Of a DNA stretch of 64,000 bases, positions 1 to 10,593 are shown in pieces. Below the pieces are notes generated by a model. It was given only the letters and a program-made list of their open reading frames with translations. It searched no databases and had not been told where the DNA came from. Made by a program: the position numbers and the translations under genes. The first letter of the stretch is position 1; the number at the start of each line of letters is the position of its first letter. The DNA is taken from assembly GCA_930367205.1 (NCBI GenBank), contig OV884011.1, forward strand, positions 143,093,937 to 143,157,936, in the 5' to 3' direction. Source of the DNA: Acanthosoma haemorrhoidale (taxonomy: Eukaryota > Arthropoda > Insecta > Hemiptera > Acanthosomatidae).

Positions 1-144
1 CAAGTCAGTCGTTTGTCGAGATGGAAGCCTAAGTACCGTACTGTCTCGGATAAAGGGAGAAGAACGGTATTTAAATAGACTATTGGGTAAGACTTGCGAT
101 GGAGGGTGAAGGTAATGTGGGAACATTTTGCTTCATTAACAATA
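1..144 (-). pseudogene. J2 non-LTR retrotransposon, reverse transcriptase fragment (cut by window edge)
   Basis: The minus strand is open for about 47 codons up to the window edge. It encodes the segment between the catalytic palm and the thumb of a Jockey-like reverse transcriptase: NEAKCSHITFTL near the start, then VRYLGFHLDKRLT, the family's usual YLG-(x)-LD landmark. The same stretch occurs at 16690-16805 next to a FADD-containing palm, which places it in group J2. Homology stops near base 144, so the copy is 5'-truncated there. Its C-terminal part lies outside the window to the left. No stop interrupts what is visible, but without the rest nothing can be said about activity. Confidence 0.75.
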
Positions 145-1558
145 TGAGCATAAAAATAAAAGAATGATGGCAGTAAAAAAAACATAATTCTTTAGTTAGA
201 TAGCACCTGTCTGAGAAGGAAGAGTTGAAAAAAAAAAATGATCCGTTCTGATGTTGCAGTTCTGAGTGATAATGGTAACAGCTGTCTGTTCAGCTAATGA
301 CTGAAATAATACTTATCGGGGAGGCGAAGAAGAAAAAAAAAAATATTAGTACCCTCTATCAAGTAAGAAAAAGTGACTTGATAATAATTGTGCATGTCGT
401 AGTTTTAGTACTGTATCATTAGCACTGTGTTTTAGCACTGTATCATTATCATGTTATGTTTAATAAAGTTGTTTTATTTTAATTTATAACCCTAGCTGTT
501 GCCACTTATTTTAGTCGAAGAACCGTTTAAGAACAGGTCTTTTTTTATTAGTTGAATGCCGTATCTTCATTTTCAGACCGTTTTGGTAACATCCCTTAAA
601 CTGGCGATGGATATAGACCATTAATTTTTCTCGCTCGAGCTGAGACAATTACCCAGATATATAAGGCGCATCCATCCTGGCCATCTAAATTTAAAGGGCC
701 AGTGCCTCTGGTGTTACGAATACAGCGGCACCAGCGGTACTAGTAAGTTCGTTACAAGTGCAAGGGACCACAGCAGGCCACTGTATCAATAATTCTAGAG
801 CACCTTATTAGTGGGCCTTCTACCAGTCTCCCGGGATTAGATCAGCAACTCCGTTAATTAGGGGACAAATAAAACTTATCTCCTCCATTAAATATTAACA
901 GATAGTTAGGTCAGGGGCTCAACAACGCAGCTGACTTATTGATGGCTGTTTCGTAGACTTGACGTTTACATTGTACCTAGCTGTACTCATTGAGGTGGAG
1001 TGACTGAGTCGCGGGCTTGTGATCGCGAGTGAATTAATTATCAGGACTAAAATTTTAATTATCAAGAGTCTGGAAATGTTTAGCAGTGAATTTTAATTAT
1101 TGGGATCTGTCCGGTGGAAATTTGTCTGATAAGGAACGTCAAGATATATTGATTTTAGGTAAACATATGAATTTGAATGTTTCAGGCAGCCAAGGAACTT
1201 TTATAATAAATAAGCATGTTTCTAACTATATTAGTTTTCATTGGCTGTCTGCTTCCCATTTTTATTTCTCTCCAAGTTGGATCATACGTCAGGTTTAGAT
1301 GCATCCTATCCATATCCATTCTTCCTTATTCCTAAAATTATTTCAAAAGCTGCACACAGCTCTTCAGATACATCAAGGTAAGCCTTACTGCGTGTAGCAA
1401 TTTGCTCTCTTTATCTGTGCCTACCAGAAATGTTGCAGGTTATTTTTTGTTCTCTAATTTTTGAAGAGTTACCTCCAGGTGAATAACAATTTGTTTATGA
1501 TGCTTTAATTATGTTAATATTTCAAGAACATTTCCCCATCTACGACATTTACACCTCT
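145..1558. other. AT-rich spacer, nothing recognised
   Basis: No recognisable coding or repeat signature was seen. A 70-codon open frame at 1086-1298 (+) has no family resemblance and is treated as chance. A somewhat GC-richer patch lies at about 630-860 and is unassigned. Confidence 0.5.
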
Positions 1559-1559
1559 A

Positions 1560-1642
1560 CTGAGGTCTCCCACACTCCTTAATTCCTTCACCCAACCTTC
1601 AAATAGGCCCTCCTAGTAAAAGGATCCGTTCACCCCAACTAA
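1560..1642 (+). mobile_element. J1 non-LTR element, 3' UTR fragment
   Basis: This stretch matches the J1 3' untranslated region in the copies at 4930-5030 and (inverted) 33985-34090. The clearest match is TAGTAAAAGGATCCGTTCAC at 1612-1631, nearly identical to the 34-kb copy. It ends where a J2 fragment begins, with no A-rich tail, so it is a broken remnant against or into which J2 sequence was placed. Confidence 0.6.
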
Positions 1643-1996
1643 CCAACCATGTGGACTTGGGAGGACCCTGGGCTGTTTGTAAATATTGTATGAATGATCG
1701 AGTGAATGATGAATTGGTTGTCCCCTCCCTTGCATGCGAAAGAGGAAGCGGAGTCTTGGGAAGTCCCCCATGCTCCTCCGTCAGCCGCGTCACCGGTTAC
1801 GAGCCAGTGGAGGCTGACGAAGATCCCTAGAGCCACATACGCTCAGTACATGATTGGAGAAACTTGCCAAATTTAAACGGCCACTGCCGTTTCAGTCAAT
1901 GAATGGTAAATATGGTATAAATGAGAACATTTATCTGAATTACTTATTGCCTATTAAGTATTAAATAGGGCAGATTGTAATTTTATCATAATAAAG
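1643..1996. mobile_element. J2 non-LTR element 3' end, internally rearranged
   Basis: All three parts of the J2 3' end are present but out of order when compared with the copy at 9965-10593. The order here is UTR middle part in plus orientation (about 1645-1719), then the ORF end plus upstream UTR in reverse orientation (about 1720-1895), then the distal UTR in plus orientation (about 1896-1996) ending in an AATAAA-like signal. Open frames in this stretch are translations of UTR and are not genes. Confidence 0.7.
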
Positions 1997-2471
1997 TTGT
2001 TTATAATAATATTAATGCTCATATTATTTTTCTGTTCAAAATATTTCGCATTTTTCTCGTGACTTGTTTCTTAACTTAAATGTATTTCTAAACCTATACT
2101 TACTGTATTGTAAAGGAGTAACAACTAATATTACTATTTGTTTCCCAATCTTTCTTTTTTTTTTAATTTAATCGTGTATTTTTAGCGTAGTTCCTTTTTA
2201 CGATTATCATTTTATTGTGTTTTAACTACATACGATTACTATAATTTAATTGTTCAGTTGATGAACCCGTTAAAGTAATATGCACTAGTGTTTCTCTATT
2301 TAATTATATTACGGTTATTAGATTAAGTAATAAATAGTTATTATTACTTAATAATTATACTTTTTTCTTATTTTGTGTTCTAACGAGTTCTTTAGTTAAT
2401 TACTAATAATCATCTTTATTGTCAGCGTAAGTGTGCACACAACATCTATATACTGATTTATTTATTTATAT
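1997..2471. other. AT-rich spacer, nothing recognised
   Basis: Very AT-rich, with homopolymers and TAAT-rich runs. No gene or repeat was recognised. Its right end is the left copy of the J1 target duplication. Confidence 0.6.
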
Positions 2472-2491
2472 ATTTACGATCAAACGTCTAA

Positions 2492-3115
2492 ATGATGGGA
2501 CACTTAATTTTAAATTACAACGTCTGCGCCATTCGGCCCAAACAAGCCGATGTAGAGGCAATTCTACGGTGCGATTCGCCAGACGTTGTCATATTCACAG
2601 ATACCCGGTTGAAGAAGATCCACTTCTGCCGCTTCCCGGGTTATACCGCTTACCGCCACGACACTGAGACTATCTCTGGAGGAGTTGCAGTCTTAGTAAA
2701 AAATGGAATACCCTGTAAGAGACTGCCCCCACCCGTGAACCTAGGGCCCTCCCACTACATCGTAACGCTCCAGATACGGCTCACGAAGAACATGATAGTG
2801 TCAGGAGTTTACAGAAAACCGAGAGCCAACTGCGACTCGGACAAGCTCCTGCTCACTAGCATAGCTCATGACCGAAGACACGTCATCGTTGGTGACCTAA
2901 ATGCGAATCACTAAGACACCATTTACGGTCATCCATCCAGGCTGGCCGACCTTCCGTTATTTCGTGAACCCCGACAAGACCTCCACGCCCGATCTACTCC
3001 TGACTCAAGAGCCACACCGAGTCACCGAAAGCTCCACCTTGGACTTTACCACCTCCACCATCGGCATGTGCTCTACGAACTAGAAGGTGACATGCCAGAG
3101 CCACCTGCTTCTAGA
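2492..3115 (+). pseudogene. J1 endonuclease domain (broken)
   Basis: N-terminal apurinic-type endonuclease that would nick the target site for target-primed reverse transcription. Residues 1-140 are open from the ATG at 2492. They include ILNYN near the N-terminus, FTDTRL where the family normally has a catalytic glutamate (here Asp), the GGVAVLV strand, the GVYRKPR strand and GDLNAN. A deletion and frameshift at about 2905 remove the segment that follows GDLNARH in the J3 copy, after which TPFTVIHP and the DLLLT strand continue in another frame. The terminal SDH motif is spoiled by a further frameshift near 3060. The domain is recognisable but not functional. Confidence 0.82.
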
Positions 3116-3239
3116 TACAGGTAATATGAGGCCAAGTGAGACCTCTACAAGCATCTCATCAAAACCGAGTTGCCCACAATTACGCCCCTGAGTCACACCT
3201 GGGATATCGATTACGCTATCTATCAGCTTCAAGACGTCA

Positions 3240-4285
3240 TTGACCGAGCCGCCGATGCATAGATCCCCAAATTTTCTCCGAAACCCCCCTTCTCTGAGGA
3301 AACCTCCGGATAACATTCTACAACTGATTAGACAGCGTAACAAAATCAAGAACAGGTGGTTTAGAACCAAAAACAGGGACTTAAAACCGGCTTTGAATGC
3401 TCTCACGAATCAAGTTAAGTCCCTGATGGCTCAGTGGAAAAACTCGGTTTAGGAAGACCACCTCACTAGTCTCCACGGTAACCACAAGCAATTGTGGAAA
3501 CTCGTAAAAACATGCAGGTCCAAAAAGAACGGTGTAAGGTTGGCCGTGAACGGGCAGTTCATCCCCACCACCGAACAGGCGGACATACTGGCGGATCACT
3601 ATGAAGCTGTGAGCCGTGGCCAAGGTGAGCCAATAGGAGCCCTCGGCCACCCCTCCCCCTCCCTCCCCACCACTGATGAAATCTATACCTCCCACCGGCA
3701 GGTGGCAGGCTTCATTCGGAGAACGAACGGGAAGAGGGCACCAGGCGAAGACGGAATCCAGAACATCCTGCTCAAGCCGCTGCGGAGGAACGGAATCTAT
3801 TACATAACCAACGTATTGAACTCCTGCTTCAGGCTGCACTATTTCCCTCAGAACTGATAGCACGCTGTGGTCGCCCTCCTGCTGAAACCAGCGAAAAGCG
3901 GTTATGAGCCATCTCATTACCGCCCCATCAGTCTGCTGACTCAACACTCGAAGCTGTTCAAGAGAATCATCCACCTATATCTCTCCGAGCACTGCGAGAC
4001 GCAAGAAGTCATCCCACCGGAGAAGACTGGTTTCAGCACAGGCATAAGTGCGGACAACAATTTGGTGAGATTGCAACACCACGTCGCATCGAACGTCCGG
4101 AGCAACAGAGCTACCGCTATGATCTCACTGGACTGTTTGTAAGCTTTTAACTCTGTGGACCACTACACCCTACTCCAGCGTCTGAGGGAATACGAATTCT
4201 CGGATCAACTGCAAAACCTGATGAGTTCATACCTCACAGGCAGAACTTTTTCGGTTCGGATAGGCACCAAGTCTACGACCCGAAG
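3240..4285 (+). pseudogene. J1 reverse transcriptase, N-terminal part and palm motif A (broken)
   Basis: The connector and fingers of a Jockey-like RT in several open pieces. Landmarks are RAPGEDGI (usually KAPGxDGI) near 3730, HYRPISLL near 3920, the GFSTGIS region near 4035 and motif A at 4125-4165. Motif A keeps its first aspartate (SLD) but has a TAA between SLDCL and AFNSVDH. Other in-frame stops lie at 3450 and 3855. The sequence ends soon after GTKSTTRRK, where RT motifs B and C (GxPQGSVLxP and YADD) should follow. They are absent, joined out by a deletion near 4285-4295. Confidence 0.85.
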
Positions 4286-4809
4286 AAAATACATTGCCTT
4301 CGTCCTTCGTCTTAGACGGCAAAGTGTGCACTGTGAGCAACAAGCTACGCTACCTTGGGATTACCCTCGATAGACACGTGTCGTTCAGAACTTATCTCAC
4401 TAAGAAGTCACAGAGTGTTAGGAAAAAGTTCTACAGCCTAGGACACCTAATTCACAGCCCGGGTTTATCAGTACGCCTCAAGCTGCTGATTTACCCGAGA
4501 GTCCTGAGACCTGTTTTGATGTACGGGACCCTACTATTCAAGTATCTAACTCCTAACACTCTAAAAACGCTCCAGCAATTCCAGAACAGAGTTCTCCGCA
4601 CCTCCCTCAAACATACCCCGTTCGACCGAACGAAGGCAGACGAGATCCACGAAAAATTTGAAGTGCTCACCATCCAAGATTTTATCAAGAGACGACACAT
4701 AAAATTTTTCGATTCACTTCAAACCTCGAGTTCGATCTCCCGGCCGACTCAACCGAAGCAATATGACCTATTCTACCTGCTTAGGGTAGGTCGATCTTCC
4801 GGCCTATAG
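4286..4809 (+). pseudogene. J1 reverse transcriptase thumb and C-terminus
   Basis: About 170 open codons resume after the internal deletion. Landmarks are KVCTVSNKLRYLGITLDRH (YLG-x-x-LD box), the basic KKSQSVRKKFYSLGHL helix, LRPVLMYG, LKTLQQFQNRVLRTSL and the C-terminal FIKRRHIKFFDSL. The last motif is shared by J1 and J3 copies in this window and is a useful family marker. Compared with 63.5-64 kb, a deletion after FFDSLQ removes the normal end, so the frame runs into UTR and stops at 4809. The remaining 3' UTR (4810-5063) matches the 63-kb copy in reverse. Confidence 0.85.
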
Positions 4810-5285
4810 GCCAACTCACTGCAGCCCCCTTCAGGGGCCGGGGCAATGTATGACCTGGCCGACTTTAAACCAACGCCTAGTACCTCTATGCTCCACCATA
4901 GGTAGACACTCACTGCTTTCCCGAATCCACCTGCCTCTTTTAGGCATCCCACATTCCATATCCTTCTCATACTTCCTTCATATGGGACTCCCCTTAGTAA
5001 AAGGCACCCATCCATCCAAAATAATTTTACCACATCCTATTTTTATAAGTTTAAGAGCTATAGGAAAAAATAATAATAATAATAAATAAATTTACGATAC
5101 ATACAATTTTTTTATTCACATTGTTTACATAGCATTCATATATTTAACAGTTTAAGCAACCAATATTTTTCCTATCCTACATCTGAAGTACTGTATTGTT
5201 ACATGCTAAGCCTGAATTGACGACAGGAACAGAAAAGAGCAATGCTGCACAAGATGCAACATTATTATACAGTATATATATATAT

Positions 5286-5360
5286 AGCATATACATATAC
5301 AATTTATATTATATTAAATTTATATTGGACGTATACCTCCTTAGTGCAGATGCGTAGCAA
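5286..5360 (+). repeat. Direct repeat block 1, first copy (second at 6370-6430)
   Basis: Both copies begin with AGCATATACATATACAATT and end with a GCAGATGCGTA stretch, and are diverged between. They lie 1.1 kb apart in the same orientation and in the same order as repeat block 2. Confidence 0.6.
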
Positions 5361-5864
5361 AGTAACGGGCGGTTGTTTTGTTGAGGATTGTGTTGTTTTA
5401 GCCGATTACTGTGATTTTCTATTCAAATTTGGAAACCTTCTGTTTGATTGGAGTTTATTTTGATCTTCTTATTTGGTCTTGAAGTTATTTTAATAATGAT
5501 ACCAATTCTATAAGTATATGACCGTGGTATCGTCCGTGCTTAGTGATTTTAAGACGCTTTTATGTTTTAAAATGCAAGCGGTACACATTTTAAATAGGAT
5601 ATGCGAAACACATGAACCTTACCGGAGTTCTGCTGCAGCTGATATTATGGGGAAACATTTTAGATTGACTATGAAGAATTTGCGATTTAGAAGGAAAGAG
5701 TAATTTTATAAGCTTCAAAACTAAACCTTCGTTTCATATAGAATCGAAAGCTTTTTCTAGGTCTAGAAGGCCATGCTGTTATGTTTTTTTTCATTTTTGT
5801 TAAGCAGTCTACGAGTCGAGCTAATTAGCTTTATATTAATGTACGGATGTTCGAAACAGCTTCT

Positions 5865-5943
5865 CAATTTGGTTACGGGACCATAAATGTTGTCGTGATC
5901 TGACCTTATCGTCAACTATCAATCCCACCACGCTTCCTTGGAA
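5865..5943 (+). repeat. Direct repeat block 2, first copy
   Basis: This 79-bp stretch matches 6450-6528 at about 73 of 79 positions with no gap, including an uninterrupted identical run from TCGTGATCTGACC through CAATCCCA. It is non-coding. The family is not recognised. Confidence 0.8.
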
Positions 5944-6449
5944 GTGCGACTGTGGGATTGCGCAGCGTTGTGACATGAAACCAAACTGTTCGTTAATATG
6001 ATATTATATTTTTCAATGTGGTAGCCTAATCTCATTAAGATTAGTTTTTCATGATTTTTTGATAAAATGTTAAGCAGGCTAATAGATCCTTAGTATTAAT
6101 GGTATCATTGGTTTGATGGGTCTTTGTGAGTGTTAAGTATAACTTAAAGTCTTGACATTAGAATGCAATTAAAAATTTTGTTTAATGAGTTTTTATTTAT
6201 TAATATTGGTGAAATTCCGTAACTCCAACTGAATTTTTAATCTTAATGTATTTTATTACCCGGGAAATCTCCTTAAGTGATATATAGGTCATGAAAAGAA
6301 TAGTCATGCTTAGAATTTGTATTTCTAGAGTTTGTGACTAGTTGTGATTTCTGCGTTCGATTTACTTGAAGCATATACATATACAATTATTATTGAACGT
6401 TCTCCTTTCACCCTTACTGCAGATGCGTAATCCAGATTAGTATATTATT

Positions 6450-6528
6450 CAACTTTGTTACGGGACCGTAAATGTGGTCGTGATCTGACCTTATCGTCAA
6501 CTATCAATCCCATCACGCTTCTTTGGAA
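6450..6528 (+). repeat. Direct repeat block 2, second copy
   Basis: Second copy of the 79-bp repeat at 5865-5943, same orientation. Together with block 1 it shows that one repeat unit occurs twice, with about 430 bp between its blocks lost or gained in one copy. Confidence 0.8.
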
Positions 6529-8225
6529 TTATGTGACCTACATTCACTAGTGTGGAGCTGGTTTGGAATTAAAAATAATTTAAACTGTGTGCTACTTCTT
6601 TTTGAGGCCCTTGCGTTCCACATCTTAAATTTTAATTTTTCACATCGCGCTGTCTCATATTAGAACAAAAAATATCTAGGTAGCAGTGTACTGCTGTGAG
6701 ATAAAATGATAACGTAAGCACAGTTGAAGCTGTTGTTGATGCCGTTAGTGAGTCTTGTTGAGCGTTTACGGTCTTGCGAATTATACCGATTGTGTAAAGC
6801 TTTAGGATTGACCTATATGTTTTTATAACATAAAAGTCAGATCACACATTCTTGTTATCTTTAAACATTAACAATAGTGATAGAAACACCTTCAATTAAA
6901 ATAATTACTTGCGACATTCGGTATTTAGCTTGCTTTATTTCTTGCAGTGTTTTCGAAACGTTACTTATGTTTAGTGAACTAAATATGTTTTTAAATTATT
7001 TGAAATAGGTTATTATAGATGGCCCGTTGTTGCTAAAATGTGCGGAGCTGAAGGTGTTTTCCAAGCATCTAGACTTAGGCTGACGCAGGGATGAAAAGAA
7101 CTTGTTATTGAAGGCTGGGCCCCGCTGGACTGCTTTCGACGTGGGATTTCTCTTACTTAGCTTCAGCTGTAGGTTCCTTTCATAGATCGGCCATGCTGGT
7201 GAATTAGAGAAGTGTTCAGCTTCACAATTGCAGCATTTCGGTTTGTTGTCGTCAACTTAGCAGTTTGAGCAATTCTTTGAAGTATGTTCTTGAATCATTT
7301 CAAGTCAATGGGCGCATTTCAGGCATTTTTAATTTTTCCGACACAGACTAAAATTCTTGATTAAGGAAACATTGAGTGATGTTTTTAGTAAGTTAAATAA
7401 TCTTTGTTTAGGATAGTACTTTAAAAGAAATGAAAGAAAAGCTTTATTATGAAGTACAAGCAAAACACTGGTATATACAGATATTAAGAGTTATATTACT
7501 ACCTACTGGGTCGGATGTTTAGGGACTAGCGTATGGGAAATATCTGTGAACAAGTGGGGACTGGAACTAAAGCTGAGACATATGTGAATATGAGAAGGGT
7601 TGTTTCAGGAATTGGGAAGGATGTGGTGGCTTACTTAAAAAATAACAAGAAACACCAGTGACTTCCATGAAGTCCCGAGGCAGGTATGTACTAGCAGGGG
7701 CTTTTAGCCTTATATATAATATTAGAATTACAATATTCTTAGCATTATATAACTGTAGACATATATTTTACCCGTCGGATAACTGTATTACATCAGAGTT
7801 TAATTTTTAACTTTGAGCCTGCTCTATTATCACGCAAAGTGGTAATTTTATTTCAGTACTGGTTAAGTTTTGATCATCTGAAATATCATATAATTCTAAC
7901 AGATAATCGTTGATGTTTGAGGTCATGTGGGATCTCTTCTGTGGGGAAATTCTGGAGGCATACCTTTCAGGACAACTGTCCGTTTTCGGAGTCTAGGTAT
8001 GAAAATTCAAATTTGCCGCTATTGATTACGTTTTAAAGTTGTTAAAATCCTTGTTGTTTTATAGATTAAAAATTTTCTTTTTTTTTCCGAATTTTATATT
8101 TACGGCATTACCTATGACACTATTTGTGATGACTAATTGGCTATTTAACCACAATTGGGAGAAGTTTGAGGATAGAAGCGGCTTCACCGATCTCTGATTC
8201 CTGGTCTTCAAGGTCTGAGAAACCG

Positions 8226-8381
8226 TCAAAGCTTTGACTGGAATATTGTATATTGAAACATTGGCTCACCTCTTTTCCGTTTTGTAGAATTTGCCAGTCT
8301 GGCGTTGGATGGACCCAGCATGGGCTCAATAACATCTAGGTTAGTTAGCCACGCTATGAGTGTCGATGCTGCTGTAGACAT
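8226..8381 (-). CDS. Candidate host coding exon, unknown product
   Basis: On the minus strand an ATG at 8381 opens 51 codons to a TGA. The first 38 or so have balanced codon use unlike the AT-rich surroundings. The peptide runs from MSTAASTLIAWL through a basic NSTKRKRG stretch. At that point the DNA reads AGAG|GTGAGC, a good 5' splice donor, after which coding character fades. It could therefore be a first coding exon ending near 8266. No family is recognised. A chance frame of this length is quite possible. Confidence 0.2.
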   Translation of the reverse strand: MSTAASTLIAWLTNLDVIEPMLGPSNARLANSTKRKRGEPMFQYTIFQSKL

Positions 8382-8899
8382 TTTACTGCCGAACTTCTCG
8401 AAAATAATTCATTTCCAGAATAGGTAAAAATACATTTATCGACTTTAAAAAGAAGAAAGTATTATGGCGAACTCAGAACCTCTCTTTGGTTGCCAGAAGA
8501 GGACTCTCTTGAATGATATTTTTTAAATTAAGAAACCTTGGAACAATTCATCCTAAATAATTAACATTTATTTTTCCCTTAATCCTAATTTTTCAAGTTT
8601 GAGCGCTTTGAAACAAAAAAATTAAGCTAACTTTTGATTTTCATTATTATTTTCTTTTCTCTCCTTATGAGATGCGGTGTTTATTTTTTGCAGGGCAGAC
8701 CTGTATTTATTGATTAGTGCATTGCTATTCTTCATAGGGGACCTAGAATAAACATTTGTTTTTATTATATTACAACTTTCATTGTACTTTCATAACAATT
8801 TAATTTTTTATTTTTTATTATTTTCAAATTTGAATCATACCCTTATATATATTTGTTTCCCACATGCGATGAATTATTTTTTTTTTGTTAGCCTGATTT

Positions 8900-8985
8900 A
8901 AATTATTTATTATATTTATATTATTATTTAAATTATGTATTATATTTATAATATTATTTAAATTATTTGTTAATATATTTATTCC
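8900..8985. repeat. AT-rich tandem repeat, about 30-bp period
   Basis: Roughly two and a half copies of a 30-bp unit beginning AAATTATTTATTATATTTAT. The Asn/Ile-rich minus-strand open frame over it (8824-9129) is a by-product. Confidence 0.7.
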
Positions 8986-9964
8986 TGTTTTATTACTATT
9001 CATAAACGTCATAGTAAAAAAAAAAGATACTATTCTTTTCAGAATAATGAATTCAGAAAATTTATTAAACTTACATAAGCATAATTGGGCGGTCGGGGTA
9101 CAAAACCGCGTGGATAAAAAAGTAAACAAAAAATATTGTTAAATATTTGTAGAATTAAATATTAAACAAAAAGGTGAAAGTAAAAGGGCCACTCATTTAT
9201 TATAAAACAAGGACTTTTCCATTTATTTTACGGCTTGTTTCACAATACACGCATCATTTTTGATATTGTATTAAAAAGTCTTCTGCGTGACATGGGGTGA
9301 AAGAGGAGAATTAATATGTTTTCCTGTGAAAAGATGTAGACGTCAGGTGCTCCTGGCACTTTTGCTGACGTGGGCTTGGTCAATATGGCCTCCACATCTG
9401 AACCGGTGACGTTAATAAGTATCAATTTTCTTATTAAATATTCTGTTGATGGACAATGTGACATAATAACGTTCCACTATTTCTGTAAATCTTGTCAGAT
9501 ATGAGATTTGGGAGAGCGGGTGTGTATATGTAGTATTTATAACTTAATTTAATTATTGACTCACATATCTATATTTAATGAAAAGCCAATTGTCTGAGCG
9601 TCATCCCTACAACAAATATATTTTTTTGTTCATCTAACGCATTCATTTTCAAGTACTACATTAATTACTAGTTGATTTAAGAATTAGTTGCTTAGCGATT
9701 ATCTTTTCATAATTTGAATGATGTTTTTAACTAACATATTTTTAAAATAATTTTTGAAGCATACCTTTTTTAACTGAATCGAATTTAAATGAAGAACCTA
9801 AAATGTGTGGAAATCACATCAAGAGAGACTTCGTGTAAGTTCCTTAAATATTTATTAAACGATTATAAAAGTGCTTTTCGATTCAAAATATTTCATTGAA
9901 ATAAATAATGTTTTAAAGGATGCAACAGATGATTTGTTAAAAAGATGTTCATAATAGCTTAAAC

Positions 9965-10246
9965 CTATGGGGGACAGCAAAAAAGTCGAACATCAAGCGC
10001 ATCCAATCCTTTCAATCAAAAGTCCTAAGAACAATAGTAAATGCCCCTTATTACGTCAGCAACAAAACCCTTCACAATGATCTGAATATACCCTATATTC
10101 TTGAACTCATCCCTTCCAAGTTCATTAAATTCCATGGTAACCTATCCAACCACCCTAATTCCCTAGCACAGTCATTGCACTGCACCACTCATCCCTATAA
10201 TCCTCCTCGGAGACTTAAACGGCAGTGGCCTCGTGACCTGCTATAA
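9965..10246 (+). pseudogene. J2 reverse transcriptase C-terminal remnant
   Basis: There are 94 codons without a stop, in frame from the insertion boundary to TAA at 10244. The peptide begins LWGTAKKSNIKRIQSFQSK and continues with VLRTIVNAPYYVSN, then HNDLNIPYI, KFHGNLSNHPNSLAQSL and a basic RRLKRQWPRDLL end. This LWG-N-IQ-FQ-LR-I-P-Y-N-H-DL series is the usual C-terminal signature of Jockey-clade RT proteins. There is no start codon because the insertion is 5'-truncated. The fragment has no expected function. Confidence 0.88.
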
Positions 10247-10593
10247 ATAAGTGACAGTGGGAGTCCTGGCAATGGCCAGTTTCTCCAATCATGTCCTGAG
10301 CGTCTGTGGCTCTCGCGCTCTTGGTCAGCCTCCGCTGGCTCTTATCTAGTGACGCGGCTGAAGTGGGGGCGTGGGGGACTCCCCAAGACTCCGCTTCTTC
10401 CTTCGCATGCGAGGGAGGTGACAACCATGTGGACTTGGGGGGCCTCTGGGCTGTTTGTAAATATTGTATGAATGAGCGAGTGAATGATGAATTGTAAATA
10501 TGGTATGAATGATGACACTTATCTCAATTACTCATTGCCTAATAAAAGGCAGATTGTAATTTTATCTTAATAAATTGTTGTTTTCTCTCTCTG
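9965..10593 (+). mobile_element. J2 non-LTR retrotransposon, 5'-truncated copy with target duplication
   Basis: The cleanest J2 3' end in the window: 94 codons of RT C-terminus followed by about 350 bp of 3' UTR with an AATAAA signal near 10569. The 12-bp sequence AATAGCTTAAAC occurs at 9953-9964 and again at 10594-10605, so both ends of the insertion are fixed. The UTR contains a GC-rich block (about 10300-10440, with GACGCGGCTGA and GCATGCGAGGGAGG) that recurs in every longer J2 copy here. Confidence 0.9.

Larger units (their letters stand above)
2481..5089 (+). mobile_element. J1 Jockey-like non-LTR retrotransposon, long defective copy
   Basis: A non-LTR retrotransposon copy with endonuclease, reverse transcriptase and 3' UTR in order, ending in an A-rich (TAA)n tail at 5064-5089. 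The 9-bp sequence ATTTACGAT at 2472-2480 is repeated immediately after the tail at 5090-5098, a target-site duplication that fixes both ends. The copy begins 11 bp before the first ATG of the endonuclease-RT frame, so ORF1 and the 5' UTR are absent. The reading frame is broken by several stops and frameshifts. The palm segment with the catalytic Y/F-ADD box and about 130 bp near 4725 are missing compared with the copy at 63.1-64 kb. Dead copy. Confidence 0.88.
5099..9952. other. AT-rich spacer with a local direct repeat and one candidate exon
   Basis: No complete gene or known element was recognised. The listed direct repeats, the candidate exon at 8226-8381 and the 30-bp tandem repeat near 8.9 kb are the only structures found. 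Open frames of 60-100 codons here are AT-rich and unsupported. Confidence 0.5.

Noticed and set aside
1643..1996. Twin-priming explanation for the inverted J2 copy
   Set aside because: The inverted upstream part sits between two plus-oriented UTR parts, not at the 5' end as twin priming predicts.
8824..9129. 101-codon Asn/Ile-rich minus-strand frame
   Set aside because: Translation of an AT-rich 30-bp tandem repeat; no protein character outside it.
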